Under the pieces are notes generated by a model. It saw only the letters and a program-made list of their open reading frames with translations, ran no database searches and was not told where the DNA came from. A stretch of DNA of 64,000 nt. It comes from Fodinibius sp052060035 (GTDB lineage Bacteria; Bacteroidota; Rhodothermia; Balneolales; Balneolaceae). The stretch spans positions 1-64,000 of the forward strand of contig NZ_JBPOEA010000007.1 of the NCBI RefSeq assembly GCF_052060035.1. The letters run 5' to 3'. This document shows, piece after piece, positions 16,781-25,809 of this stretch (positions within the stretch are counted from its first letter, which is position 1; each line of letters begins with the position of its first letter). The position numbers and the translations under genes were made by a program.

Positions 16781-19771
16781 ATGGTAAACGTGCGCCGAAT
16801 TATTAGCTTATTATTTATCGGTATACTCACTGTCTTTACGCAACTACATGCGCAAGAAATACAGGAGTCGGCTTCTAACGACTTTGACAATGCTGTTACC
16901 CTTTTTAATAAAGGGCTTTTTGAAGAATCTATTTCTGAATTCAAGCATTTTATCCGGGATCATGAAAATCATCAGCTTGTTACTACGGCGAACTATTATT
17001 TAGCAAGAGCTGAGGCTAAAACGGATTCTATCAATAAATCACCGAATTTTGAAGAGTTTATTGCTGATTATCCGTTTTCCAGTTACTCCTCGAAGCTGCT
17101 TTTTGATCTTGGTCAGCAGGCCGATAGTGCAGCCCGATACAAAGAGGCCGTAATCTATTATAGCCGCGCACAAAAATTGGGACTGGATAAAAAAGCTTCA
17201 GCTAAGGCCTACTATTGGATGGGGGAATCAGCTGCCATGGATAGTAATTTTGTAGAAGCCCGCGAATATTTTATGACGTTGGCTGATAAATACCCCAAAA
17301 GCGAATGGGCAGCTAAGGCATTATATACGCGCGGACGATTGTATCTGAGCGAAAATAAATATGATTCTTCGACGGTTGCCTTTGAGATCTTGAAAGACCG
17401 TTATCCCAATAACGAAATGACCCGCCGTGTGGGCACAGCGTTAGGAGAGTCGTACTATCAGCAGGGTGAATACCAGCAAGCCATTGAAGCCTTCAAAAAT
17501 GCGATGCCTTACCTTGATGGTGCAATGCGTTCCAAAGCGGTTTATTTGATTGCAGAAAGTAATAATTATCTGGGGAAGTATGATGAAGCTTCGAGATATT
17601 ACAAGCAGTATATAAATTTAAATGAGGGGACAGATCGAGTACGTGTAGCCCATTATGGGTTGGGCTGGTTGTATCACAAACAGGAGATTTACCATTGGGC
17701 GGCCGATGAATTTTCTAAAGCTGCGGAGGGCGACGACGAAATGGCGCGAAAGGCATTGTACTATAAAGCGGTAAATGAAAAGCTTGGGTCACGATATGCC
17801 GAGGCGTTAAATACGTTTCGCTCTTTTGGGGATCGTTTTCAAGAAGGACTTTGGGTAGAGCAGGCCTATTACGAATGGGCGGTGACGGCGTATGAGGTCG
17901 GCCGGCATACGGAAGCAATTAATGCCTTACTGCCGCTGGTGCGAAGTGATCGTGAGTTGGACTGGAAAGGTAAAGTTTATACCCTGCTTGGGGAAGCATA
18001 TTTTGCAAACAAAGAATATACACGAGCCCTACAGGCATTTGAGGCAGCCGAAAAAGTTACCGATGTTGATCCCGCAATAAAGCGGCAGGCAAAGTTTCAA
18101 AAAGCGTGGGTACAGTACAGTAATCAGGCATATAAGCAGGCCCAGCCTATTTTCAGGTCGGTTTATAATGAAGCGCCCGAAACCAAGTTGGGAAAGGAAG
18201 CACTTTTCTGGAGTGCCGATGCACTTTATCAGATACAGCAATATGGCCCGGCTGCCAAGCAGTTTTCGGAATTTATCAGTCGTTACCCGGATCATGAAAT
18301 GATTGGCCCGGCGAACTATGCACTGGGTTGGAGCTATTTTAAAAATGGCGATTATGAGCAGTCGATTGATCCGTTTGTCACATTTTATGAAGATTATGAA
18401 GCGCCCGATGTGGCATTATATCCTTATGATACGGATACGCAGCTGCGCATAGGGGATGCCTACTATGCAATTAACGATTATGATAATGCTATTTCATATT
18501 ATCAGGAAGCGATAGGGGCTGAACCCGGTGGTGATTATGCAATGTATCAAATGGCAAATAGTTACTATCGGGATGAACAGACCTACGAAGCCGTAACAAC
18601 ATTTCGGCGATTTCTAAGAATTTATCCCTATAGTCAGTTTGTGGAACAGGCCCAGTATAATATCGCCTATATCTATTTGAATACGGGGAATTATACTCAG
18701 GCGGTTGAAGAGTTTCAGGAGGTCATCAATAAATATCCCAATACCGAATGGGCGGCGCGTGCGCAATACAACATTGGTGATGCCTATTATAACGCCGGTG
18801 ATTATCAAGAAGCTATTGCCGCTTATAAAGATGTGATGGAAGGGTATCCGCAAAGCGAGTATATCATTGAGGCCGTGAACGGAATTCAGTATTCGCAGAT
18901 GTCATTGGGACAACCTGATTCGAGCTCGGCCATCTTAGAAGATTTTATTGCTGATCATCCCCAGACGTCAATGGCCGACAGGCTTCGATTCCGACAGGCT
19001 GATAACCGTATGCAGTCAGGGAATTATCAAGCAGCTATTGATGAGTTTCAGCAGTATATCAGAATAACCAATAACCAGGAGCTATTGCCTGATGCCCATT
19101 TTAATTTGGCAAATGCTTATGAGCAAACCGATCAAATTGCCAAGGCTGTGGACCAATATGAGATGATTGTCAATGACTTTCCAAATTCCGAGCGCGTTGG
19201 TCCATCGCTGGCATCACTGGGCCGCATCGCTTTTTCCCGAGTAAATTATCAAGAGTCTTTTAAATATTTCAGTCAGCTTGCTGAACAGCAGCAGAAATAC
19301 CGGCATGAAGCATACATTGGTATGGGGAATGCGCAGCTGGCGATGAATAATCTTAGTGAAGCTGAGAAGTATTATCAATCGGCGCTGCAAGGTAATGAAA
19401 ATTATGAGCCAGCAAAGGTTGGTTTAGCAAAAATTGCTATTGAAAATGAAAATTATCAGCGAGCCGAAGATATGTTATCGCCTATTGCGGAATCTAATAC
19501 CACCGAAGTGGGGGCTGAGGCCCAATACTATTTAGGTGAACTGTATCAGAAGCAGGGGAATTACGAACAGGCGGTCAAGGCCTATGCCAATGTAAATATT
19601 TTGTATGAGGCATTTAGCAATTGGGTGGCCCGAGCCCTGTTAAAGCAGGCGGAAAGTTATATTCAGATGGGAAAGACTGGGGAAGCACGCTCTACGCTCA
19701 ATACGCTTGTCGAAGATTATCCCGGTACGCCTCAGGCCAAAGATGCAAAACGAATATTGGATTCACAGTAG
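16781..19771 (+). CDS. Large secreted or periplasmic tetratricopeptide-repeat protein
   Basis: A 996-residue protein with a signal peptide (about 1-25, ending LHAQE). The rest is a long series of TPR units with the W/Y-G-Y-F-A-P pattern, such as YQQAIEAFKNAMPYLDG and YTQAVEEFQEVINKYPNTEW. Many units include the YP-x-S/T-x-A-A-A variant seen in YbgF/BamD/Tol-Pal-type proteins. It is probably an envelope scaffold. An inverted repeat TTCAGT-AATA-ACTGAA lies at 16745-16760, 20 bp before the start, and could be an operator. aroA follows after 3 bp. Confidence 0.85.
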   Translation: MVNVRRIISLLFIGILTVFTQLHAQEIQESASNDFDNAVTLFNKGLFEESISEFKHFIRDHENHQLVTTANYYLARAEAKTDSINKSPNFEEFIADYPFSSYSSKLLFDLGQQADSAARYKEAVIYYSRAQKLGLDKKASAKAYYWMGESAAMDSNFVEAREYFMTLADKYPKSEWAAKALYTRGRLYLSENKYDSSTVAFEILKDRYPNNEMTRRVGTALGESYYQQGEYQQAIEAFKNAMPYLDGAMRSKAVYLIAESNNYLGKYDEASRYYKQYINLNEGTDRVRVAHYGLGWLYHKQEIYHWAADEFSKAAEGDDEMARKALYYKAVNEKLGSRYAEALNTFRSFGDRFQEGLWVEQAYYEWAVTAYEVGRHTEAINALLPLVRSDRELDWKGKVYTLLGEAYFANKEYTRALQAFEAAEKVTDVDPAIKRQAKFQKAWVQYSNQAYKQAQPIFRSVYNEAPETKLGKEALFWSADALYQIQQYGPAAKQFSEFISRYPDHEMIGPANYALGWSYFKNGDYEQSIDPFVTFYEDYEAPDVALYPYDTDTQLRIGDAYYAINDYDNAISYYQEAIGAEPGGDYAMYQMANSYYRDEQTYEAVTTFRRFLRIYPYSQFVEQAQYNIAYIYLNTGNYTQAVEEFQEVINKYPNTEWAARAQYNIGDAYYNAGDYQEAIAAYKDVMEGYPQSEYIIEAVNGIQYSQMSLGQPDSSSAILEDFIADHPQTSMADRLRFRQADNRMQSGNYQAAIDEFQQYIRITNNQELLPDAHFNLANAYEQTDQIAKAVDQYEMIVNDFPNSERVGPSLASLGRIAFSRVNYQESFKYFSQLAEQQQKYRHEAYIGMGNAQLAMNNLSEAEKYYQSALQGNENYEPAKVGLAKIAIENENYQRAEDMLSPIAESNTTEVGAEAQYYLGELYQKQGNYEQAVKAYANVNILYEAFSNWVARALLKQAESYIQMGKTGEARSTLNTLVEDYPGTPQAKDAKRILDSQ

Positions 19772-19774
19772 GGT

Positions 19775-21061
19775 ATGAAAAAAGAAGTTAGTCCCGCACC
19801 TATCTTAAAGGGAACGATAAAGCTGCCGGCCGATAAATCTATTTCCCATCGTTCGGTTATGTTTGCCTCCTTGCACAAAGGTCAATCTTCTATTCACAAT
19901 TTCTCTTCTGCTGCAGATCCACACAGTACAATCGAATGTATGCAGGGATTGGGAGTGACGGTTCGTAAAACTGGCAACACCGTTGAAGTGGAAGGGGTAG
20001 GACGGGACGGATTGCAGTCACCCAAAGAAGATTTAAACTGCGGAAATTCTGGTACTACCATGCGTCTGCTGAGCGGTATTATTGCAGGGTCGGGCGTTTC
20101 GGCGCGTCTTGTTGGTGATGAATCCCTGTCAGCTCGCACGATGAAACGGATTATTGATCCACTCACCCAAATGGGGGCAGAAATTACTGCTCGCGCAAAT
20201 GACTTTGCTCCATTGCAGATTAATCGGACCGGCCCGCTAAAGCCGCTGCATTTTCCATTGCCTATACCCAGTGCACAGTTAAAGTCGTGTGTATTGCTGG
20301 CAGGTTTGTTTGGCGATAAGGCGACCGAAGTAATAGAAACGCTACCGAGTCGTGATCATACCGAACGGCTGTTAGATTTGCCGATAACGGAGAAAAATGG
20401 ACAACGACATATATATTCGTCACAAGCTGATGATATTCCTGCCCAAGATTATCGCATTCCCAATGATTTTTCAGCAGCCGCTTTTTGGCTGGTGGCCGGA
20501 GCTGTTCATTCCAATGCAGAAATCACACTGCCCAACGTAGGAATGAATCCCACTCGCTTTGGAGCGTTGGATATCCTAATACAAATGGGTGCTGATATTA
20601 CCGTTCGCAATGAGCACAACGAAGGTGCCGAGCCGGTAGCGGATGTAACAGTTTGCAGCTCTGACCTTAAGCCGATTAAAATTACAGAAGAGATCGTCCC
20701 CAATTGCATTGATGAAATTCCAATCCTGATGATTGCCATGCTTTTTGCCGACGGGGTTTCACACGTGAGTGGTGCAGAAGAGTTGCGGCACAAAGAAACC
20801 GACCGACTGAAAGCAATGGGAGAAATGTTGTCAAAAGCTGGTGCCGATGTTACCGAGCATAAAGATGGCTTTGAAATTAGAGGGGACTCTGACTTCAGAC
20901 CGGAACCGGCATCCTATGACAGTTTTCACGATCACCGCATTGCCATGTCGGCCGCTGTATTGAGTATGATGGGAGATCAACCATCCCAGATAAAGGATGC
21001 CGAATGTACTGCCATTTCTTACCCATCGTTTTGGGATGATCTGTCACTTCTGACGAATTGA
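19775..21061 (+). CDS. aroA: 3-Phosphoshikimate 1-carboxyvinyltransferase (EPSP synthase)
   Basis: This is the sixth step of the shikimate pathway: shikimate-3-phosphate plus PEP gives EPSP. The 428-residue protein has PADKSISHRSVMFAS, LNCGNSGTTMRLLSG, GDESLSARTM, the core RIPNDFSAAAFWLV, and RHKETDRLKAMGEML plus HDHRIAMSAAV. The loop NSGTTMRLLSG has the sequence of class II enzymes. The start is 3 bp after the TPR gene, so they may be co-transcribed. Confidence 0.97.
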   Translation: MKKEVSPAPILKGTIKLPADKSISHRSVMFASLHKGQSSIHNFSSAADPHSTIECMQGLGVTVRKTGNTVEVEGVGRDGLQSPKEDLNCGNSGTTMRLLSGIIAGSGVSARLVGDESLSARTMKRIIDPLTQMGAEITARANDFAPLQINRTGPLKPLHFPLPIPSAQLKSCVLLAGLFGDKATEVIETLPSRDHTERLLDLPITEKNGQRHIYSSQADDIPAQDYRIPNDFSAAAFWLVAGAVHSNAEITLPNVGMNPTRFGALDILIQMGADITVRNEHNEGAEPVADVTVCSSDLKPIKITEEIVPNCIDEIPILMIAMLFADGVSHVSGAEELRHKETDRLKAMGEMLSKAGADVTEHKDGFEIRGDSDFRPEPASYDSFHDHRIAMSAAVLSMMGDQPSQIKDAECTAISYPSFWDDLSLLTN

Positions 21062-21146
21062 TTGGGCAATCCGCAAATCTGACAATTCACTCTTGTTGAT
21101 GACGCAATAATGCCAATACGTCATAAAAGTATCCCTCCTATACAGC

Positions 21147-21163
21147 TTGGCATTGTGATTGCT
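21147..21163 (+). promoter_or_regulatory. Candidate sigma-54 (-24/-12) promoter for hsp20
   Basis: TTGGCA-N6-TTGCT: the invariant GG (21149-21150) and GC (21161-21162) are separated by exactly 10 nt, as in sigma-54 promoters. Transcription would start near 21174, about 14 nt before the ATG at 21188. No RpoN gene or enhancer-binding protein gene is visible in the window, so this is an inference from one match. Confidence 0.4.
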
Positions 21164-21187
21164 CATATAAAAGTGAATTTGAAAGAA

Positions 21188-21625
21188 ATGGGTAAATCCA
21201 TGAATGATTTTACGGTTGATATTGAACGACAGCTGAACAAGCTGGGAAAAGATATACAGGATTTTGTGGAACGTATTGTACCTCTGGAAGACAGGGGACA
21301 TGATTTTACGCCAGCTTGTGATATTGTTGAAAGCGATGAAACATACGCGATTAAACTGGATTTGCCCGGTTTGTCAAAGAAAGAAATTAATATTGCTCTC
21401 AAGGAGCATGTTTTAACGGTGAAAGGCGAACGGGCTGAGGAGTTAGACAACTCTGAAGTTTATCGTCGCCAGGAGCGCTCTACGGGCGTATTTTCGCGCT
21501 CGTTTGCGTTGCCAGAGAACGTGAATACTGCTGAAATTGATGCAGTATTTCGCAATGGGGTATTAACGATTACGATGCCCAAATCGGATGTTCTCAATGA
21601 TGCAGAATCTATTCCGATTAAATAA
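21188..21625 (+). CDS. Hsp20/alpha-crystallin small heat-shock protein
   Basis: An ATP-independent holdase chaperone of about 145 residues. The alpha-crystallin domain covers about residues 38-130: DIVESDETYAIKLDLPGLSK, HVLTVKGER, and the C-terminal A-x-x-x-n-GVLTITMPK. The final SIPIK is an I-x-I motif used for oligomer assembly. I chose the ATG at 21188; an in-frame upstream reading frame back to 21110 exists but would give a 26-residue extension atypical of the family, and it would overlap the putative promoter. The ATG at 21200 is also possible. dnaK lies 152 bp downstream. Confidence 0.9.
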   Translation: MGKSMNDFTVDIERQLNKLGKDIQDFVERIVPLEDRGHDFTPACDIVESDETYAIKLDLPGLSKKEINIALKEHVLTVKGERAEELDNSEVYRRQERSTGVFSRSFALPENVNTAEIDAVFRNGVLTITMPKSDVLNDAESIPIK

Positions 21626-21636
21626 AAATATACAAG

Positions 21637-21717
21637 TGTCATGCTGAACTTGTTTCAGCATCTGCACTGCGAAACAAACTTCTGTTGCGCAGATCCCGAA
21701 ACGAGTTCGGGATGACA
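21637..21717. repeat. REP-like palindromic repeat, copy 1
   Basis: An 81-bp element bounded by inverted TGTCAT/ATGACA. The left arm holds a perfect 8-bp hairpin (ATGCTGAA/TTCAGCAT, loop CTTGT, 21641-21661). The right arm holds another (ATCCCGAA/TTCGGGAT, loop ACGAG, 21693-21713). The arms are inverted relative to each other, and the stem bases differ by paired changes. A third, imperfect hairpin (TGCG...CGCA) lies between them. It sits between hsp20 and dnaK. Confidence 0.8.
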
Positions 21718-21777
21718 TGATTTACAAGAAATTGCACAAAGAATTAAACAAACAACAAAAAATCATAAACTACTATT

Positions 21778-23748
21778 ATGGGAAAGATTATAGGAATTGA
21801 CTTAGGTACAACCAACTCCTGCGTTGCTGTAATGGAGGGCAATGAGCCTACTGTTATTCAAAACTCAGAAGGCGGTCGAACAACCCCATCGGTTGTGGCA
21901 TTCTCCAAAGACGGTGAACGCTTAGTTGGTGCACCTGCTAAACGGCAAGCTATTACGAATCCAGAAAAAACGATTTCTTCAATCAAGCGGTTCATGGGCC
22001 GCTTTTATGACGAAGTGAAAGAAGAGGCTAAGCAAGCTTCTTACAAGATTGTAAAAGGTGAAAATAATACGGCCCGCGTTCAGATTGAAGATCGCAAATA
22101 TGCCCCGCAGGAAATTTCTGCCATGGTGCTTCAGAAGATGAAGCAGACCGCGGAAGAATATCTTGGCGAAGATGTAACTGAAGCGGTTATTACCGTGCCG
22201 GCTTACTTTAATGATGCGCAGCGTAAAGCTACCCAGGAAGCGGGAGAAATTGCCGGACTCGAAGTAAAACGAATTATTAACGAGCCTACCGCGGCTTCGC
22301 TGGCATATGGTCTTGACAAGAAAGACGATGATATGACCATTGCGGTTTACGACTTGGGTGGCGGTACGTTTGATATCTCTATCCTTGAACTGGGAGACGG
22401 CGTGTTTGAAGTAAAATCCACAAGCGGCGATACGCATCTTGGTGGGGACGACTTCGATTCACGTCTGATTGATCACCTGGCTAAGGAATTCAAGAAAGAT
22501 GAAGGCATTGATCTTCGTGAAGATCCAATGGCAATGCAGCGACTTAAAGATGCTGCTGAAAAAGCCAAGATCGAGCTTTCAAGCTCACAGAAAACGAATG
22601 TGAACCTACCGTTTATCACCGCTACTGATTCTGGACCAAAACACCTGAACATTGATATTACTCGATCAGAATTTGAAAAGATGATCGATGATTTGGTTCA
22701 AAAGACCATGGATCCTTGCAAGAAGGCACTTGACGACGCTGATATGACCAAGAATGATATTGATCAGGTGATCTTGGTTGGTGGATCTACCCGAATTCCA
22801 AAGATACAAGAAGTTGTAAAAGATTTCTTTGGTAAAGATCCAAGCAAAGGCGTTAACCCTGATGAGGTTGTAGCTGTTGGTGCGGCCATCCAGGGTGGAG
22901 TAATGTCTGGCGATGTTGATGATGTTGTACTGCTTGATGTTACGCCATTGTCACTGGGTATTGAAACGCTTGGCGGTGTTTCAACTCAGCTTATAGAATC
23001 GAACACCACTATTCCGACCAGCAAGACTGAAACATTCTCTACTGCTGCTGATAACCAGACCAGCGTAGAAATTCACGTGCTGCAGGGTGAACGTGCCAAA
23101 GCACAGGATAACCGAACACTTGGACGTTTCCACTTGGATGGTATTCCTCCGGCACCGCGTGGTGTACCTCAAATTGAGGTTAAGTTCGATATTGACGCTG
23201 ACGGTGTGCTCAATGTAAGTGCCAAGGATAAAGGTACTGGAAAAGAGCAGAGCATTCGCATCGAGTCTTCTTCCGGATTGTCTGAAGAAGAGATCGAGAA
23301 GATGAAAGAAGAAGCTGAAAAGCACGAAGAGGAAGACGAGCGTATCCGTGAGCGTGCTGAGAAGTTGAATAAAGCGGACAGCTTGGTATTCTCTACACGC
23401 AAGCAGCTTGATGAGCATGAAGATAAAATTTCTGCCGAGAACAAAGAGAAAATTGAAGCTGCACTTGAGAAAGTGAAAGAGCTCCACGATCAAGAGAAAG
23501 TGGATGAGCTTGATGAGGCCATGGAAGAATTGAATAACGCATGGTCAGAAGCTTCTCAAGAAATCTATCAGGGAGCTGCCCAAGGTCAACCCGGAGCCGG
23601 TGCTGCCGGACCGGGAGCCGCTGCAGGAGCAGCCGCCGGAGCTGGAGCTCCAAACGGAGCCGCTGGGGCCGAAGCTGATGAAGGTGGTGACGAAGATGAT
23701 GCCGTTGATGCTGATTTCGAAGTTGTCGATGATGATGACAAGGAATAA
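21778..23748 (+). CDS. dnaK: Molecular chaperone DnaK (Hsp70)
   Basis: A 656-residue Hsp70. The ATPase domain begins with GIDLGTTNSCVAVMEG and includes ITVPAYFNDAQRKAT, YDLGGGTFDISILE and ILVGGSTRIPKIQ. The interdomain linker VVLLDVTPLSLGIET is intact, followed by the substrate-binding beta domain and helical lid. The tail is a long Gly/Ala/Pro-rich stretch (about 605-630) and then the conserved acidic end VDADFEVVDDDDKE. No CIRCE element (HrcA operator) is visible upstream. A strong terminator follows. grpE and dnaJ are not in the window. Confidence 0.98.
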   Translation: MGKIIGIDLGTTNSCVAVMEGNEPTVIQNSEGGRTTPSVVAFSKDGERLVGAPAKRQAITNPEKTISSIKRFMGRFYDEVKEEAKQASYKIVKGENNTARVQIEDRKYAPQEISAMVLQKMKQTAEEYLGEDVTEAVITVPAYFNDAQRKATQEAGEIAGLEVKRIINEPTAASLAYGLDKKDDDMTIAVYDLGGGTFDISILELGDGVFEVKSTSGDTHLGGDDFDSRLIDHLAKEFKKDEGIDLREDPMAMQRLKDAAEKAKIELSSSQKTNVNLPFITATDSGPKHLNIDITRSEFEKMIDDLVQKTMDPCKKALDDADMTKNDIDQVILVGGSTRIPKIQEVVKDFFGKDPSKGVNPDEVVAVGAAIQGGVMSGDVDDVVLLDVTPLSLGIETLGGVSTQLIESNTTIPTSKTETFSTAADNQTSVEIHVLQGERAKAQDNRTLGRFHLDGIPPAPRGVPQIEVKFDIDADGVLNVSAKDKGTGKEQSIRIESSSGLSEEEIEKMKEEAEKHEEEDERIRERAEKLNKADSLVFSTRKQLDEHEDKISAENKEKIEAALEKVKELHDQEKVDELDEAMEELNNAWSEASQEIYQGAAQGQPGAGAAGPGAAAGAAAGAGAPNGAAGAEADEGGDEDDAVDADFEVVDDDDKE

Positions 23749-23773
23749 CAGCAGATCTTAATAACAGTTAAAA

Positions 23774-23805
23774 AGCCTCTCACCAAATGGTGAGGGGCTT
23801 TTTTT
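23774..23805 (+). terminator. Terminator of dnaK
   Basis: An 11-bp stem (AGCCTCTCACC at 23774-23784 with 23789-23799), loop AAAT, followed by seven T. The single T.G pair favours the plus strand. It ends the dnaK transcript 25 bp after its stop. Confidence 0.9.
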
Positions 23806-23859
23806 ATGGAATATTTTTCTTCAACACATTGGTAAGCCTTTATTTGAAGATGTGCGGAG

Positions 23860-23890
23860 TTGGTTACAGTAATCGGATCCGTTATATTTG
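23860..23890 (+). promoter_or_regulatory. Bacteroidota-type promoter of nadC-nadA
   Basis: TTG at 23860-23862 and TATATTTG at 23883-23890 match the -33 TTG / -7 TAnnTTTG pattern with a 20-nt spacer. It lies downstream of the dnaK terminator and about 45 nt before the nadC start, so a separate transcript is expected here. Confidence 0.55.
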
Positions 23891-23933
23891 GGCGAATAAA
23901 TAGAAGGATAAAAAAAGTAGAATTTTTACTGAT

Positions 23934-24779
23934 TTGAATCAGGCAAACCCCTCAATACTTCAGGATCTTATTGACCGTGCTTTTGAAGAAGATGTGTCTG
24001 ATGGTGATGTAACGACTAATGCCATCGTAGATGAAAGCCAACAGGCACAGGCTATTTGGGTGGCAAAGCAGCAGGGAGTTGTGGCGGGACTCGATGTTGC
24101 ACAACGAATTTTCGAGTATTTAGATCCTGATGTGATATGGGAACCAAAGATTAAGGATGGCACATGGATGGGCCAAGGTAGTGAAATGGTCATCTTGAAA
24201 GGCCAAGCTCGAGCCCTGTTAACAGCGGAGCGAATTGCCTTGAACGTAGCTCAGCGTATGTCTGGAATTGCTACAATCACACGAAAGTTTGTAGAAGCTG
24301 TTAGTGGATATCCTACAGAAATATTGGATACGCGAAAAACCGTACCGGGTTTTCGTCAGTTGGATAAGTATGCCGTAAAAGCCGGTGGCGGAAGAAATCA
24401 TCGCATGGGACTTTATGATATGGCGATGATTAAGGATAATCATATTGCGGCTGCTGGTAGTATCACATCTGCAGTGCAGAGTATTCGTGAAAGTCACAGT
24501 CAAATTACGGTAGAAGTTGAAACAACCACCTTGGACCAGGTAAATGAAGCTCTTGCAGCAGGAGTGGATATTATTATGCTTGATAATATGAGTACTGAAA
24601 AGATAAAAGAAGCCGTTCAACTTATTGGATCAGCTGCCAAGACAGAAGCCTCGGGTAATGTATCACTTGATAGCGTAAAAGAAATTGCCGCTACAGGCGT
24701 TAATTATATTTCTGTAGGAGCACTAACACACTCTGTGGAGGCTTTCGATATTAGTCAACGATTAACGTATATCAAATAA
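23934..24779 (+). CDS. nadC: Nicotinate-nucleotide pyrophosphorylase (carboxylating)
   Basis: NadC converts quinolinate and PRPP to nicotinic acid mononucleotide, CO2 and PPi in de novo NAD synthesis. The 281-residue protein has DVTTNAIVDE, ERIALNVAQRMSGIAT, ILDTRKTVPGFR, KYAVKAGGGRNHRMGLYDM and IMLDNMS, covering the PRPP and quinolinate pocket residues. The start is TTG and no alternative Met fits. nadA follows after 28 bp. nadB is not nearby. Confidence 0.96.
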   Translation: MNQANPSILQDLIDRAFEEDVSDGDVTTNAIVDESQQAQAIWVAKQQGVVAGLDVAQRIFEYLDPDVIWEPKIKDGTWMGQGSEMVILKGQARALLTAERIALNVAQRMSGIATITRKFVEAVSGYPTEILDTRKTVPGFRQLDKYAVKAGGGRNHRMGLYDMAMIKDNHIAAAGSITSAVQSIRESHSQITVEVETTTLDQVNEALAAGVDIIMLDNMSTEKIKEAVQLIGSAAKTEASGNVSLDSVKEIAATGVNYISVGALTHSVEAFDISQRLTYIK

Positions 24780-24807
24780 ACATTAGAAGTAGAATTTAAT
24801 CACAATT

Positions 24808-25749
24808 ATGGAGACCCAAGAACTTGTTGAGGGCATTAAAAAGCTAAAAGAAGAAAAAAACGCAGTCATTTTAGGACACAATTATATGGTGCCCGAGGTA
24901 CAGGACATTGCCGATTATTTGGGGGACTCACTGGGCCTTTCCCATCAGGCGGCCAAAACGGATGCCGAGATGATCGTTTTTTGCGGGGTGCACTTTATGG
25001 CAGAAACGGCGTCGATTATTTCGCCGGATAAAACCGTGCTTATTCCCGACTTGGATGCCGGATGTTCGCTGGCCGACAGTATTACGGTCGAGCAGCTTCG
25101 AGAGTGGAAAGCCGATCATCCTGATGCGGTAGTTGTTACCTATATCAACACCACAGCAGCCATTAAAGCGGAGTGTGATTATTGCTGTACCTCATCAAAC
25201 GCAGTGGACATTGTGGAATCGATTCCTGAGGATAAAGAGATTTTATTTTTGCCGGATAAGTTTCTGGGATCCTATGTGGAGATGGTTACGGGACGTGAGC
25301 TCAATATCTGGGATGGCGCGTGTCATGTGCATGAAAAAATTGGGGAATTAAATCTTGCCGACAAGCAGAAAGAATATCCTGAAGCGGAAGTGTTGATCCA
25401 TCCTGAATGCGGGTGCTCAACCTCATGTATGATGAAGTCAGCGATGTATTTTGATTGCAAGGATGGGCATATTCATTCCACCAGCGGGATGTTAAAGCAA
25501 GCCCAGGAATCTGATGCCGAGGAGTTTGTAGTAGCTACGGAGACCGGTATTTTACACCGTATGCGGAAAGAAAATCCCGGCAAGAAATTCTATCCCGCGA
25601 ATGAGAATTCGGTTTGTGAATATATGAAGATGATAAACCTTGAAAAGCTGTATGATGCGTTAAAGTACGAGCAGTATGAGGTGAAAGTAGATGCCGAACT
25701 GGCCGAGCGGGCTCATTTGCCGATTGAGAGAATGTTGAGTATCGCCTGA
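24808..25749 (+). CDS. nadA: Quinolinate synthase NadA
   Basis: A 4Fe-4S enzyme that condenses iminoaspartate with dihydroxyacetone phosphate to quinolinate. The 313-residue protein shows the three-fold repeat layout with cluster-ligand cysteines in FCGVHFMAETA, DYCCTSSNAV and HPECGCSTSCMM, plus GHNYMVPEVQDIADY and the substrate-binding TETGILHRM. It forms an operon with nadC. A nadB or L-aspartate dehydrogenase needed to feed it must lie elsewhere. Confidence 0.96.
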   Translation: METQELVEGIKKLKEEKNAVILGHNYMVPEVQDIADYLGDSLGLSHQAAKTDAEMIVFCGVHFMAETASIISPDKTVLIPDLDAGCSLADSITVEQLREWKADHPDAVVVTYINTTAAIKAECDYCCTSSNAVDIVESIPEDKEILFLPDKFLGSYVEMVTGRELNIWDGACHVHEKIGELNLADKQKEYPEAEVLIHPECGCSTSCMMKSAMYFDCKDGHIHSTSGMLKQAQESDAEEFVVATETGILHRMRKENPGKKFYPANENSVCEYMKMINLEKLYDALKYEQYEVKVDAELAERAHLPIERMLSIA

Positions 25750-25809
25750 CATATTCAGATTCTGAAACAAGTCCAGCATTACACTTCATTAAGTTTTGAA
25801 AAGCCTCTT

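Noticed and set aside
21110..21187. Upstream start of hsp20
   Set aside because: It would cover the putative promoter and gives an untypical extension.
21626..21777. CIRCE (HrcA) operator before dnaK
   Set aside because: No TTAGCACTC-N9-GAGTGCTAA-like inverted repeat is present; the palindromes there belong to the REP-like repeat.
22981..23786. Open frames antisense to dnaK, including an Ala/Pro/Ser-rich one
   Set aside because: They mirror the low-complexity tail and acidic lid of DnaK and have no start signals.
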